Below are positions 24,499 to 32,606 of a stretch of 50,046 nucleotides of DNA, in pieces. Within the stretch, counting starts at the first letter, position 1; each line of letters begins with the position of its first letter. The stretch spans positions 1 to 50,046 of IMG/VR virus record IMGVR_UViG_3300045012_000081; one strand, written 5' to 3'. This DNA is from a virus. The position numbers and the translations under genes are program-made. The notes under the pieces are model-generated. The model saw only the letters and a list, made by a program, of their open reading frames with translations. It made no database searches and was not told where the DNA came from.

Positions 24499-25349
24499 TA
24501 TCTTACTCCTGGTTGTGCCCAGTATTCTGCCGCGTAGGCTTCCATGTCTTTGTAGAGGCCTTGTTTGACGTATCGCGCGCCAGCTGCTGCGGCATCGTCC
24601 GGTAGGCTCGAAACCGATTTTGCAGACTTGCGGGAGCCATCGCGGCCTCCACCCTCGCCAGCACCCACAGTTGTGGCTGTGCGTTTGCGAGTTCCAAAAC
24701 GATCGGGGAAAGCTTTCTTTACGCGTGCGGTTAGCTCATCGAGCTTTTCTTGCACGCTAAGGTCTTGACGAGGGGCAAGCTTTGCTGCCATACCATCGGC
24801 GTAGGCAACGAGATCCTCGTTTTCCTCCTCCTGATTGTACCAAGATGCACTTTCAGCAAGCCACTCCTTGACTTCGGGTAGGACTTGGCCGCTTGCTGGG
24901 GTCGGAGTAGGAGCAGGCGCTGCTGTCTCTTTCTTGCCTGGGACTGCGCTTGGCGCGTTTTTCAGCTCGTCAATCTCATCCCCAAGCTCTTCAGCCAGTG
25001 CCATGTTGCCTGAGCCAAGAGCTTCGGAGCGTTCGCGCTTGAGTCGAGCCACTGCGGCTTCGATCGCGCGCTTCTCCATGTTTGCGTGGTACTCACGAAT
25101 TTCCTCGATCGTTTTGCCTTTCTCCTCGAGCTCTGTTTTCAATGCGGCCATCTCGCGCCGAAGTTGTTCGTTCTCGCGTTTGGTGAAGGCTTTGATTTCC
25201 TTCCCGCGCTCGATGAACGTTTCTGCGTCGATCCAGGTGCCAGGCTTGCCGCGGTACTCTTCCTCCGGACGCCATCCTTGGACTCGCGCGCGATGCTCGA
25301 TTGCCTCTTGATCCACTTCGACTTCGCTGCCTGTTTGCTCTTCAGCCAT
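24498..25349 (-). CDS. Capsid scaffolding protein
   Basis: The 283-aa acidic product has a long charged coiled coil (about residues 48-130, e.g. ENEQLRREMAALKTELEEKG), a Pro/Ala linker, and helical C-terminal segments ending KDMEAYAAEYWAQPGVR. Composition, coiled coil and the position between portal and capsid genes identify a scaffold that templates procapsid assembly. No protease was seen nearby. Confidence 0.8.
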   Translation of the reverse strand: MAEEQTGSEVEVDQEAIEHRARVQGWRPEEEYRGKPGTWIDAETFIERGKEIKAFTKRENEQLRREMAALKTELEEKGKTIEEIREYHANMEKRAIEAAVARLKRERSEALGSGNMALAEELGDEIDELKNAPSAVPGKKETAAPAPTPTPASGQVLPEVKEWLAESASWYNQEEENEDLVAYADGMAAKLAPRQDLSVQEKLDELTARVKKAFPDRFGTRKRTATTVGAGEGGGRDGSRKSAKSVSSLPDDAAAAGARYVKQGLYKDMEAYAAEYWAQPGVR

Positions 25350-25740
25350 TTTGTTTGCCTCTGAAAACCATTGTGATTTCAGTGTCGTGGAGAACGCGAT
25401 ACTCTACGCTTTCGTCGTCTCCGTCTTTTTCCAAGTGCACCCAACCGTGGTGCAGCTGGAACTTTACTCGGTCACCGACCTTGACCCAGTCTTGTTGAAG
25501 CCAGCCCTGCGTGGCATCGTCCCATACTCGCATGTCTTTATACGCGGCAGGGCCGAGCGCGGCAACTGTTCCTTCGGTCTGGTTCATGTTGTTTCGTTCC
25601 GTGAGTTGCGGTGGAACGTAAATCCCGCTATGCGTGAAGCTCTCGACCTTGTCGAGCTGAACCATGATCTTGTTCCCACTAGGGACCCAGTCTGGCTCAC
25701 GTAGCTCCTTACGCGTTGTCGGTGTAAGCATCTCTGTCAT
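25342..25740 (-). CDS. GroES-like co-chaperonin
   Basis: The 132-aa product matches the GroES fold order: WVPSGNKIMVQLDKVESFTHSGIYVPP (strand 1 and mobile-loop region), TEGTVAALGPAAY, WVKVGDRVKFQ, then YRVLHDTEITMVF at the end, where host GroES has VLIMSESDILAIV. Phage co-chaperonins such as T4 gp31 replace GroES so that GroEL can fold the coat protein. The gene lies directly before scaffold in transcription order, consistent with capsid folding. Confidence 0.82.
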   Translation of the reverse strand: MTEMLTPTTRKELREPDWVPSGNKIMVQLDKVESFTHSGIYVPPQLTERNNMNQTEGTVAALGPAAYKDMRVWDDATQGWLQQDWVKVGDRVKFQLHHGWVHLEKDGDDESVEYRVLHDTEITMVFRGKQNG

Positions 25741-25957
25741 CTTCTGCCTCGTCTGTTAACATGAGCCGAAGTAGCTCATCTATCTCATTGATACGGCCGA
25801 TTACTTCAGCCATTTTCAGCGCGGTGGCTTCGCATGTCTTGTATGTGAACTCACCGGCTGCGAGCAATTCTTTGTACTTGTCTCGGCGCTCTTGCAGCCC
25901 CTTAACGACCAGGACTGTTCCCTCCGACAGGCGCCATTGCTGCCATAGAATGCTCAT
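25709..25957 (-). CDS. Hypothetical helical protein, about 82 aa
   Basis: The likely start is MSILWQQWRLSEGTVLVVKG; an alternative start lies 7 residues earlier. The product is mainly helical (LQERRDKYKELLAAGEF, KMAEVIGRINEIDELLRLML). It overlaps the end of the portal gene by 56 nt and the start of the GroES-like gene by 32 nt. Function unknown. Confidence 0.65.
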   Translation of the reverse strand: MSILWQQWRLSEGTVLVVKGLQERRDKYKELLAAGEFTYKTCEATALKMAEVIGRINEIDELLRLMLTDEAEDDRDAYTDNA

Positions 25958-28073
25958 GCTCTCGCTGCTTGTCTGCATCTTCGAACTCTCCTTGAGTCTC
26001 GATCATACTGTGCGTGAGTTCGATCATCTTGACTACGCGGTCGAGGTGAGCGTTCTTCGCACCTATCTGGGCTTCGAGGAGCGCGATTGCGTGCCCTTGG
26101 TCGACGCCCTTGGCTTGCGCCATTTGGTTTGCTGCCTGGGCCGTGAGCAGAGCAATTTCGCTCTTGAGCTTATCGGCTTCGATCTGGAGCTCTGCTTGCT
26201 GCATCTTAGCTTTGTTCTGGACGTCTTGCATCTTCGCCTGAGCCACCATTTGTTTGGCTTGGGAGTCGAGCATTTTCGGATTCGGCAACGGCATTGCGCC
26301 GAGCGGGAAGCCTTCGGGAAGCGGCTTGCCTTGTTGCTGGGCTTGCATGCCTTGCATGAGGACTTCAGGCGCGACGAGGAACCGATCGGGGTCTTGGACC
26401 TTGAGCGCTTCGAGGTAGTATAGGCCGACTTGGTAGCGGTCCATACCAGGGATCATTGCCGCGCCCTGCATCATGGCTTGCGCCTGGTTGAAGCGTTGGG
26501 TGTCAGACATGTAGAACGGGTTCGCGCTGGGGCGGATTAGGTTCAAGCCCGGGGAGGTATAGTCCGCGCCGAAGATCGAGGCGGAGTTCCCTTTCGCGTC
26601 GTAGAACTTCGACTCACCATCGGCTAGGAAGTTAATGTTGAGGCGGAAAAGCTTTTGCAACTCACGTGTGAAAGCTTTATGCACGCGTTTGTAGATGCCG
26701 TTGAAGGTGCTCATGCCCTGCTCGACTAAGGATTGCTGGGTCGAGGCAGGTGTGTTTTGGCCAGGATTTTCGCCCAGCAATGCGTCAGTCGCGCCGGCAA
26801 CGTGCTGCGCGTACTCGATTAGCAAGCCGACGAGTTTGAAGAGGGTATCGGAAGGCTGTGGCACCGGCAACGGCATGATGTTGTCTTTCAGCTCGCTTCC
26901 GAGGCACTCCAGCGTGACCCATTTGCCTGGGGAGATGTGGAGATCCCCCTTCTTCATCTTAGAGCCCTTGCCCAGAAAGCCACCTCCCGCATTCGCAATG
27001 GTACCCGCGTCGAGCATTTGGTTAATGGCGGAGTCGATGACTTCGGAGATTGGACCAAGCAACGCGCCAAGGCCGAGGTCGTAAATGCCTCCATCAGGAC
27101 TGGGGATAAACGTGTACTTAGTGTATAGCCCGCTCGGAGCAATACGGAGGACGCGTGGCTTCGCGCGGCTAGAACCTTGTGGGCGAGTCCATGTGATATC
27201 TTTGCGAGTGAAGCAAGGTGCGAGTCGAAGGACCTGGCGCGTGTCGTGGCGCACGGTGGCCACATATGGCTCGCGGTAGTCGTCTCCGTCGAGATCGAGA
27301 TAGAGGCATTGCTCCAGGCACTCGTAAGGGGTGTCCCGGTCGACTGGAGGCGGATTTGTTCCCTGCCGTTTGTCCACCCCGTTACCGTCTCGAAGGGTTG
27401 GTGCCATTGGTATGATGGTGCCATTGGTGAACTCCGAGAAGGTACCGATAAGTTGCTGCTCGCGGACCGCATTGTGGGAGAGGTAAATGAGGTGTGTAAT
27501 GCGCTGGGCTTCTTCGACCGAGGTTGCCCAGTAGTTGATGTAGAGATCGCGCGGGTTGATGCACACCGAGCGGTTGATATTTCGCACTGGATCGTACCAC
27601 GTTTTCTTAAACACACATCCCATGATGGCTAGGATGAGCAACGCCTTGTCGGCCTCTTCTTCCCAGTCGAGCATTTCTTCCAGGATTTGGTACGACATGT
27701 GGCGCTGGATCCGTAAGGCGCGCTGTTCCTCTTGCTTGTCTCCAACAACGATAGGTTTAGTAGCAACTGGGTTAGGCCCGCCAATGAGCGCAGGGTACGC
27801 GCGCGACTGGAACTGCAGTGCGGCGATAGTGATAAGCGGAAACTTAACGTTAGCAGCGTGCTCCCAGGGAAAAGTTTTCTTCTCGACGACCTGGAGAGCC
27901 ATCTCCATCGCCTTCTGCATCCGGCGTTCCCAACCATCGCGCGAGTCCTTGTCTTGTTTAAAGTGCTCGCAGATCTCGTGACCGAGCCAACGGACTTCTT
28001 GTTCGTCAAGAAGCTCGATGAGGTTCGGTTCGCGCAAGATGGTTTCGAGCGGGATGACAGTTTCGATCTGCAT
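25902..28073 (-). CDS. Portal protein
   Basis: The 723-aa product starts MQIETVIPLETILREPNL at ATG 28073, overlapping the upstream stop as TAATG. Features typical of P22-like portals: WERRMQKAMEMALQVVEKKTFPWEHAANVKFPLI, then FKKTWYDPVRNINRSVCINPRDLYINYWATSVEEA (both given in part of longer segments), a C-terminal helical barrel with many Gln/Met-rich helices (SQAKQMVAQAKMQDVQNK). It forms the dodecameric DNA portal at one capsid vertex and follows terminase. Confidence 0.85.
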   Translation of the reverse strand: MQIETVIPLETILREPNLIELLDEQEVRWLGHEICEHFKQDKDSRDGWERRMQKAMEMALQVVEKKTFPWEHAANVKFPLITIAALQFQSRAYPALIGGPNPVATKPIVVGDKQEEQRALRIQRHMSYQILEEMLDWEEEADKALLILAIMGCVFKKTWYDPVRNINRSVCINPRDLYINYWATSVEEAQRITHLIYLSHNAVREQQLIGTFSEFTNGTIIPMAPTLRDGNGVDKRQGTNPPPVDRDTPYECLEQCLYLDLDGDDYREPYVATVRHDTRQVLRLAPCFTRKDITWTRPQGSSRAKPRVLRIAPSGLYTKYTFIPSPDGGIYDLGLGALLGPISEVIDSAINQMLDAGTIANAGGGFLGKGSKMKKGDLHISPGKWVTLECLGSELKDNIMPLPVPQPSDTLFKLVGLLIEYAQHVAGATDALLGENPGQNTPASTQQSLVEQGMSTFNGIYKRVHKAFTRELQKLFRLNINFLADGESKFYDAKGNSASIFGADYTSPGLNLIRPSANPFYMSDTQRFNQAQAMMQGAAMIPGMDRYQVGLYYLEALKVQDPDRFLVAPEVLMQGMQAQQQGKPLPEGFPLGAMPLPNPKMLDSQAKQMVAQAKMQDVQNKAKMQQAELQIEADKLKSEIALLTAQAANQMAQAKGVDQGHAIALLEAQIGAKNAHLDRVVKMIELTHSMIETQGEFEDADKQREHEHSMAAMAPVGGNSPGR

Positions 28074-28450
28074 TACATGTCCTTGAGGTAGCAATCGCAG
28101 ACTTCGCGGCCACACAAGCCACAGCTGGTTGGTCGTACTACGCGCGGATTGCGGCGCTGGCATTCGAACCCAGACTCTTGCCAGCCAGTACAATCGCACT
28201 GAACGGAGTCAGCAAAGGCTATAAGCTCATGGAGAGGGCACTCTAGCCGCTGCGATTGATCAAGTTCCACTTGAGGAATTCCAACACTCCCACTGTCTGG
28301 CAGATCGTAAGCTCGTTGAATCTCTCCTGCGCAATCACCTTGCACAGCGCGTCCTGAAGCTGTGAAGGCAGGCTCTCCGTTGGCGCGATGCTCACCACCG
28401 GCGCTGAGCGAATTTCCGTAAGCATTGAGTTTCTCCTGAACAGCTGGCAT
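28073..28450 (-). CDS. Cys-rich small protein between terminase and portal
   Basis: ATG 28450 was chosen because GAGG lies 8 nt upstream; a GTG at 28531 would run into the terminase gene. The 125-aa product has a C-terminal zinc-binding-like pattern (CDCTGW, ECQRRN, CGLCGREVCDCYL) with seven Cys in 45 residues. Its stop overlaps the portal start. Function unknown; a small zinc protein in packaging or head assembly is possible. Confidence 0.6.
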   Translation of the reverse strand: MPAVQEKLNAYGNSLSAGGEHRANGEPAFTASGRAVQGDCAGEIQRAYDLPDSGSVGIPQVELDQSQRLECPLHELIAFADSVQCDCTGWQESGFECQRRNPRVVRPTSCGLCGREVCDCYLKDM

Positions 28451-28460
28451 ATTCATTACC

Positions 28461-29984
28461 TCAGTAACCTGTCGTCTCGCTGCGGCCCGAGTCGCCCGTT
28501 GCAGCAACCATTTCGTCGTATTCTTGCTCACGCTCTTCTTCCTCAGTCGGCGCGGCAGCTTGCGCGTCGAGGTCCATACCGATCATGCTTAAAGTGTCTA
28601 CGCGGTCATCGTGCTTCGCGCGGGGAAAGCCCATCATCTCTGACTCAAGGCCTTCGTAGCCTCCAGGCATTTGCTTGTTGTAGCGGCAGCCTCGGGCTGC
28701 GTGGCACGCTTGCCAGCTACGAGCGCGCATCTTCTTATCGGACTTGGGCTTGACCAGCTTGATGTTAAGGAAGTGATTCTTCTGCAACATCATAACGCGG
28801 AGGAAAGGCCCGACGGATTTGCTAATATTCTCGTCTTCGACTATCCAGTACTCAGGGCGGTAGATGAGGTCTAGCTCGAACCACAACTCCGCGGCTTTGA
28901 GCGTGTCGATAAGCTCAGCGCGCATATCAAGCACGTTACGAATGTTATCGCTAGACACTCCGACAACCCCAAACGCGGTGTTGTCTGTGTCTTTCTTTTC
29001 AGAGACAGCAAAATCAATTGCCCCATAGACGTTCATCGCGCGGGTATAGTCCGCGCCCTCCATTGCCACAAACCCCTCCGGTACGAAAAATTCATTCCCC
29101 TCTGCGATCGCGATGCCAAGGTACTCTTGTGAGTACCCATTCTTGTTGCGCATGTTGATGTAGCGCTGGCGGATTTTTCTCAGAGCCTTCTCGGTGAAAG
29201 CTTCAGGCCAAAGGATCTGAGAGAAATCGTCAAACGACTTGTGCGCGCTGCGGAAGAAACCGTACCACTGAGGCTGGTCCGCGGCCTCGTTTAGCTGGCT
29301 GTCTTCGAGGAAGTTCGCGAGAAGTGCATCCGCGTGCATGATAGTGCCAACCATGCGGATCTTGACTCCGTCGAAGGTACCAGCAGGGAGAACGGCATTG
29401 AGAAACCAGTTCTTGTGCTTCTTCCTCGACTCGTCGTTGAGAACCTCCTCGTCGTCTTCTAAGTCATCGATGCGGATCTTGCCAGGGCGTTTTTGGCGCC
29501 AGAGCTCACCGCGGACTTTTTGTCCTCGGCCTCGGGCCATGATGCAGAACTCGCGGCCTTTGACACGACCAATCAACTCAGTTTCGTTACACTTTACTAC
29601 CTCGCATGCGAAAGCCTCTTGCAAGTCCGCGTATTGGCTGTCGGTGAGAATGAACGCTATGTTGTCGAGAATCTGCGCGGCCTTCTTCTCATTTACTCCG
29701 ACGATGATTTCAAAGTCTTCAGCGCCAAAGAGCACATCTGCGAGAGCGCAAGTGATAGTACTTGCTGTTGTTTTTCCGTGACCGCGTGGACAGACAGCAA
29801 CTCCCAGTTCTGCGTCACTGCAATCCCACTCCCACAGATCGTGATGAAAGACGGGAGTTGGCTTTGCTTTGTCGAAACCAGCATGGAGGAACATCTCCGA
29901 AAATCCCGCGATCAGCGCCGCGTCGAGCTTGATGCGCTCGGCTCCAGCGGTGGGGTGCGGGTAGTTAAATGGCTTGCGGGCCAT
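28461..29984 (-). CDS. Terminase large subunit
   Basis: The 507-aa product starts MARKPFNYPHPTAGAERIK at ATG 29984 with GGGAG upstream. Walker A is VCPRGHGKTTAS (near residue 65), Walker B IRIDDLEDDEEV, and the nuclease domain has AIDFAVSEKKDTDN, DENISKSVGPFLR and AKHDDRVDTLSMIG with the acidic residues of an RNase H-like nuclease. It cuts and pumps concatemeric DNA into the procapsid with the small subunit upstream. Confidence 0.9.
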   Translation of the reverse strand: MARKPFNYPHPTAGAERIKLDAALIAGFSEMFLHAGFDKAKPTPVFHHDLWEWDCSDAELGVAVCPRGHGKTTASTITCALADVLFGAEDFEIIVGVNEKKAAQILDNIAFILTDSQYADLQEAFACEVVKCNETELIGRVKGREFCIMARGRGQKVRGELWRQKRPGKIRIDDLEDDEEVLNDESRKKHKNWFLNAVLPAGTFDGVKIRMVGTIMHADALLANFLEDSQLNEAADQPQWYGFFRSAHKSFDDFSQILWPEAFTEKALRKIRQRYINMRNKNGYSQEYLGIAIAEGNEFFVPEGFVAMEGADYTRAMNVYGAIDFAVSEKKDTDNTAFGVVGVSSDNIRNVLDMRAELIDTLKAAELWFELDLIYRPEYWIVEDENISKSVGPFLRVMMLQKNHFLNIKLVKPKSDKKMRARSWQACHAARGCRYNKQMPGGYEGLESEMMGFPRAKHDDRVDTLSMIGMDLDAQAAAPTEEEEREQEYDEMVAATGDSGRSETTGY

Positions 29985-30213
29985 TGGCCAGCTCCCACTC
30001 GATATCGTCCGCGAGGTTGCGAAGGCAGTCCGCAATGCGCCGCTTGTCTTCCGCGCAATCCCCCGCATTGCTGATCTGAACCGACAGCACCTCGCGCGGA
30101 GTGCATTCAAACGTCACGGTCCAGAAGAACTTTTCCCCCGCCTTGGTAGGGTGGCGAAACGCTAGCACAGGTGCCAAGCCATGCACCGTTCCTTCGGCCC
30201 GTGCGTCAGTCAT
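29965..30213 (-). CDS. Hypothetical protein, 82 aa
   Basis: The product MTDARAEGTVHGLAPVLAF... contains EKFFWTVTFECTPREVLSVQ, a beta hairpin-like stretch, and ends with a helix (RRIADCLRNLADDIEWELAN). It overlaps the terminase start by 20 nt and the upstream gene by 4 nt. No family was recognised. Confidence 0.62.
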   Translation of the reverse strand: MTDARAEGTVHGLAPVLAFRHPTKAGEKFFWTVTFECTPREVLSVQISNAGDCAEDKRRIADCLRNLADDIEWELANGPQAI

Positions 30214-30560
30214 TTTCCATCTCCGTAATCCGCGCAGAGCTCACACTCAATAGCGAAGTGTGGCGTCCAGCGCGGTCTGGTGATCCATACAATTCTGCGA
30301 CGACCTGCAAGCCAGGTAGTGACTTCATCGTCGAACTCGGCGAGGGATTGCCGAATATCTCGAGTGTCTCCGCGCACAGTAAATCTTTGTACGCGGCCTC
30401 GAACACTGCTTTCAGTCCCGGCCACAAGCTCTTCGGTAGCGAAACCGTGGTAATTGGTCCACGCTGCGAGCCACTCATCAATCATCTCCTGAAGCATACT
30501 CGCGAGTGTCTTCGCGTTCGGCCCGTTCAAGGCTGGCAGAGGTAGTCGGATCTGGGACAC
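30210..30560 (-). CDS. Hypothetical protein, 116 aa
   Basis: The GTG 30560 is supported by GGAGG six bases upstream, even though it lies 83 nt inside the end of the terminase small subunit gene. The product has a helical N-terminal half (MLQEMIDEWLAAWTNYHG) and RRRIVWITRPRWTPHFAIEC near the end. The large out-of-frame overlap is unusual; an internal ATG at 30497 is an alternative start but lacks a good RBS. Confidence 0.58.
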   Translation of the reverse strand: MSQIRLPLPALNGPNAKTLASMLQEMIDEWLAAWTNYHGFATEELVAGTESSVRGRVQRFTVRGDTRDIRQSLAEFDDEVTTWLAGRRRIVWITRPRWTPHFAIECELCADYGDGK

Positions 30561-31137
30561 AGCGTGCCTCCACGTCGACAGGTTCTACATAAGGATCCTT
30601 GTAGCCTACAGCGCGGAGCTTGTGCGCGAGCTTCTCCAAGGTCTTGTTTGTTCCGTCGATGTGCGTGGGCTCACCGATTAGCAACTGGCGTTGTTTGAAG
30701 ATCTCGCCTGCGGCGCGCGCAAGGTCTCGGCCGGACATCTTGAGCCGAGCGAAGCCGTTCCCGCGCATGATAAAGTCCCCATGGACAATGCGGTCCTCGA
30801 GGGCTTCGAGTGTAAGGTTGTGGATGCGAGTGAGGCGGGCGTTTTTCATAGCCGACTCTTCGCGCCGGAGTGCCGCGAGTTCTGCCTGCCACCACTCAGT
30901 ACGTTGGAGTTTCTGGAGCTCGTAGATCGCAATCCCCAGCGCGCGCGAGACCTCAGCGAGGCTACCGCACTGCGCGTACATCCGGACCGCCTCCAGCTCA
31001 AGCTTAATCGGAGCTAGCTGGGAAGCGTCCTGGAGCAATGTTTGTTCGGTGCGTCCTACGGCTGGCGCGCAGTCAGCCACAGCCTCGCGCGAGGGCGATT
31101 CTGCCACCAGCTGGCCACCTTTGCCGTAGACTCTCAT
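30478..31137 (-). CDS. Terminase small subunit (putative)
   Basis: The 219-aa product has a helix-turn-helix-like segment (VRMYAQCGSLAEVSRALGIAIYELQ, given here in shorter form as GSLAEVSRALGI) near residues 55-75, followed by a charged coiled-coil region and a basic oligomerisation-type segment. This layout and its position upstream of the large subunit fit a DNA-recognising small terminase. AAGGTGA precedes the ATG. Confidence 0.75.
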   Translation of the reverse strand: MRVYGKGGQLVAESPSREAVADCAPAVGRTEQTLLQDASQLAPIKLELEAVRMYAQCGSLAEVSRALGIAIYELQKLQRTEWWQAELAALRREESAMKNARLTRIHNLTLEALEDRIVHGDFIMRGNGFARLKMSGRDLARAAGEIFKQRQLLIGEPTHIDGTNKTLEKLAHKLRAVGYKDPYVEPVDVEARCVPDPTTSASLERAEREDTREYASGDD

Positions 31138-31146
31138 GTCATCACC

Positions 31147-31335
31147 TTAAAGCTTCTTTTCCAGCGGGCCTTTCGCGTGCGGGACCTTGCTCGCCGCGGA
31201 GCCTTTGTGCGAAATGCTACCGCCAGTGTGCGGCTGGATCATCTGGCCTTTCGCATGAACCTGCTTGGCTTTGCCGACCGCGCCAGGCACTACACTATGC
31301 GCGGTCACCGTGACCCCTTTGCTCTTCCCTTTCAT
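31147..31335 (-). CDS. Lys/Gly-rich small protein, 62 aa
   Basis: A basic, His-containing product (MKGKSKGVTVTAHSVVPG, KQVHAKGQMIQPHTGGSIS) with no hydrophobic core, likely disordered. GAGGTG precedes ATG 31335, which overlaps the upstream stop. It may bind DNA or pack in the head; no family was recognised. Confidence 0.6.
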   Translation of the reverse strand: MKGKSKGVTVTAHSVVPGAVGKAKQVHAKGQMIQPHTGGSISHKGSAASKVPHAKGPLEKKL

Positions 31336-31592
31336 TTCACCTCTCCCCCGACGTTGTTCTCTGGCAGGATTTTCTCCGCCACAGCCTCAACCGTGTCACC
31401 AGCTTCGATTGCCGCGTCCTTCGCATCGGCAACGGCCTGCGCAGCCACCAGGCCAAACCCATCCGCGCCAGCGATCTTCTTCACCCATTCCTCGCTCACA
31501 GTAACCGCATGCTCGGCCTCGAGCTTCACCGCGACCTCCGCGTGGGAGAGGCCTTGCGCCAGGTAAGCGCCAATCGTTGATAGCAAGTTCAC
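31332..31592 (-). CDS. First gene of the late block; small helical protein, 86 aa
   Basis: GTG 31592 is preceded by GGAGG. The product MNLLSTIGAYLAQGLSHAEV suggests a helix-turn-helix-like start, followed by Ala-rich helices (VAAQAVADAKDAAIEAGDTV). It is the first gene of the minus-strand block, next to the divergent control region, a position often held by regulators; this is inference. Confidence 0.6.
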   Translation of the reverse strand: MNLLSTIGAYLAQGLSHAEVAVKLEAEHAVTVSEEWVKKIAGADGFGLVAAQAVADAKDAAIEAGDTVEAVAEKILPENNVGGEVK

Positions 31593-31667
31593 CCCACACC
31601 TCCGTTGTCAATTGCCAGGTTAGACCCGAGGCTACGAGGCAAAGTTCCCGAGCGGGCTGGGCGTAGA

Positions 31668-31692
31668 CCTAGGGTTTGATCGCGGCCCTAGG
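31668..31692. repeat. Inverted repeat CCTAGGG/CCCTAGG
   Basis: Two perfect 7-bp arms separated by 11 nt, upstream of the late block. It contains the CTAGGGTT word seen in other intergenic sites of this genome. Could be a regulator binding site or an RNA hairpin at the 5' end of the late transcript. Confidence 0.55.
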
Positions 31693-31934
31693 ACGGGCTG
31701 GCGCCGCTACCCACCCCACCCTATGCTAAAAATAGGGCCAGGTTATCCTACCCCCCATTCCGTGCGCCGCAGCGCCATCGGCGGCCTCGTCGGTGCCCGG
31801 TAGTCGCAACGCCCCAACCCTACCTTTATTCTCCGCAAAAACTAGGGTTCTCTCCCCACTTTTCACTCCGCTACAACTCAGGGCTATATCGCACGCGCGG
31901 GAGGCAGCTTTTTGCCCCCCGGGCGGGTCGAGCG

Positions 31935-32006
31935 CGATTGCATCGCATGCGACTGGGGTCAATGGGTAGTGCCGCGCGGGCGCGCAGTCGATTGCATCGC
32001 GTGCGA
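31935..32006. promoter_or_regulatory. Pair of operator-like palindromic repeats
   Basis: CGATTGCATCGCATGCGA (31935-31952) is repeated with one change at 31989-32006, 54 bp apart, so about five helical turns. Each holds the palindrome TCGC-N2-GCGA. A third partial match (ATCGCACGCGC) lies near 31888. Spacing and symmetry suggest binding by a dimeric regulator or origin-binding protein. Confidence 0.5.
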
Positions 32007-32049
32007 TAGAGCTGCAGCCGTGCCGCGCGTCGAGATCGCGGGGCTAGGC

Positions 32050-32316
32050 ATAGCGATACTCGCGCAACATGGGGAACATGAAAACCGTGGAAACACGGGG
32101 ACGAGGGAAGGTGATCTTAGGTGAGGGACGGTAGGTGTGTGTGTGGTGTGTAGTGGTGTGTATATGTATGAAGATTTAAAAAAATTAAGTAACTACTACA
32201 TACACACTCTACCCTACCTACCTACCTACCCTCTCCCCTCACTAGCGAAGAGGTCGGATGGGGCTGTCCGTGTTTCCACGGTTCCCGTGTTCCGGCAATA
32301 TCGGGAATATCGCTAT
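32050..32316. repeat. Nested inverted repeat with AT-rich core, candidate origin
   Basis: Arms share one symmetry axis near 32182: ATAGCGATA 32050-32058 / TATCGCTAT 32308-32316; a perfect 16-bp pair at 32083-32098 / 32268-32283 (AACCGTGGAAACACGG and complement); and GTGTGTA 32156-32162 / TACACAC 32201-32207. The left side is G/T-rich with GT repeats, the right side C/T-rich with four CTAC/CCTA repeats, and the centre holds a 30-bp AT-rich stretch with seven A in a row. This looks like a replication origin or a large protein-binding palindrome. Confidence 0.6.
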
Positions 32317-32437
32317 CGCTACCGGTATTCGATAGATAAATATCATAATGCCATGTTGCGCTAAATCACCTATACTGGAATCTAGTTCGCGGCAACCCCA
32401 CGTCACACGGCACGGGTAACATGGTTCGGAGACTATA

Positions 32438-32602
32438 ATGAATGCACTAGGGACAATGGATGACTTTGGTAATCACATGGGACTGATCACCGCGCGGATG
32501 TCAACGGCGACATTGGATGCGCAGTTGCTGTGGCTGGTCAGTGACGAAGCGGTGGCGGAGCAGTTCACCGATAGTTTCCTTCAATCGTTCGGGGCTTGCT
32601 AA
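32438..32602 (+). CDS. First early gene, 54-aa protein
   Basis: ATG 32438 follows GGAG at 7 nt spacing (GGAGACTATA leader). The product MNALGTMDDFGNHMGLITAR ends with SDEAVAEQFTDSFLQSFGAC, a helical acidic peptide. It is the first gene of the plus block and would be transcribed at once after infection. No family was recognised; host-takeover function is possible from position only. Confidence 0.62.
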   Translation: MNALGTMDDFGNHMGLITARMSTATLDAQLLWLVSDEAVAEQFTDSFLQSFGAC

Positions 32603-32606
32603 AATT

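Larger units (their letters stand above)
31593..32437. promoter_or_regulatory. Divergent control region without genes
   Basis: This 845-bp stretch separates the two transcription blocks. It holds a CCTAGGG/CCCTAGG inverted repeat (31668-31692), two copies of an operator-like palindrome near 31935 and 31989, and a long nested inverted repeat centred near 32182 with an AT-rich core. Short ORFs on either strand lack ribosome binding sites and coding character. No clean sigma70 promoter was identified; TATACT at 32371-32376 is a lone possible -10. Late and early promoters and perhaps the replication origin are expected here. Confidence 0.6.

Noticed and set aside
25761-26423. Plus-strand ORF, 220 aa, opposite portal
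   Set aside because: Antisense to the portal C-terminus, Leu-rich shadow, no RBS.
29493-30074. Plus-strand ORF, 193 aa, opposite terminase
   Set aside because: Antisense shadow of conserved terminase codons.
31726-31962. Minus-strand ORF, 78 aa, in the control region
   Set aside because: No RBS, sequence without coding character, crosses the repeated palindrome.
32201-32230. CCTA repeats as a CRISPR or telomere-like array
   Set aside because: Only about four 4-base units; too short, and no spacers or cas genes.
31912-32364. Two plus-strand ORFs (31912-32124 and 32137-32364)
   Set aside because: They run through the nested inverted repeat and GT/CCTA repeats; no RBS and low-complexity products.
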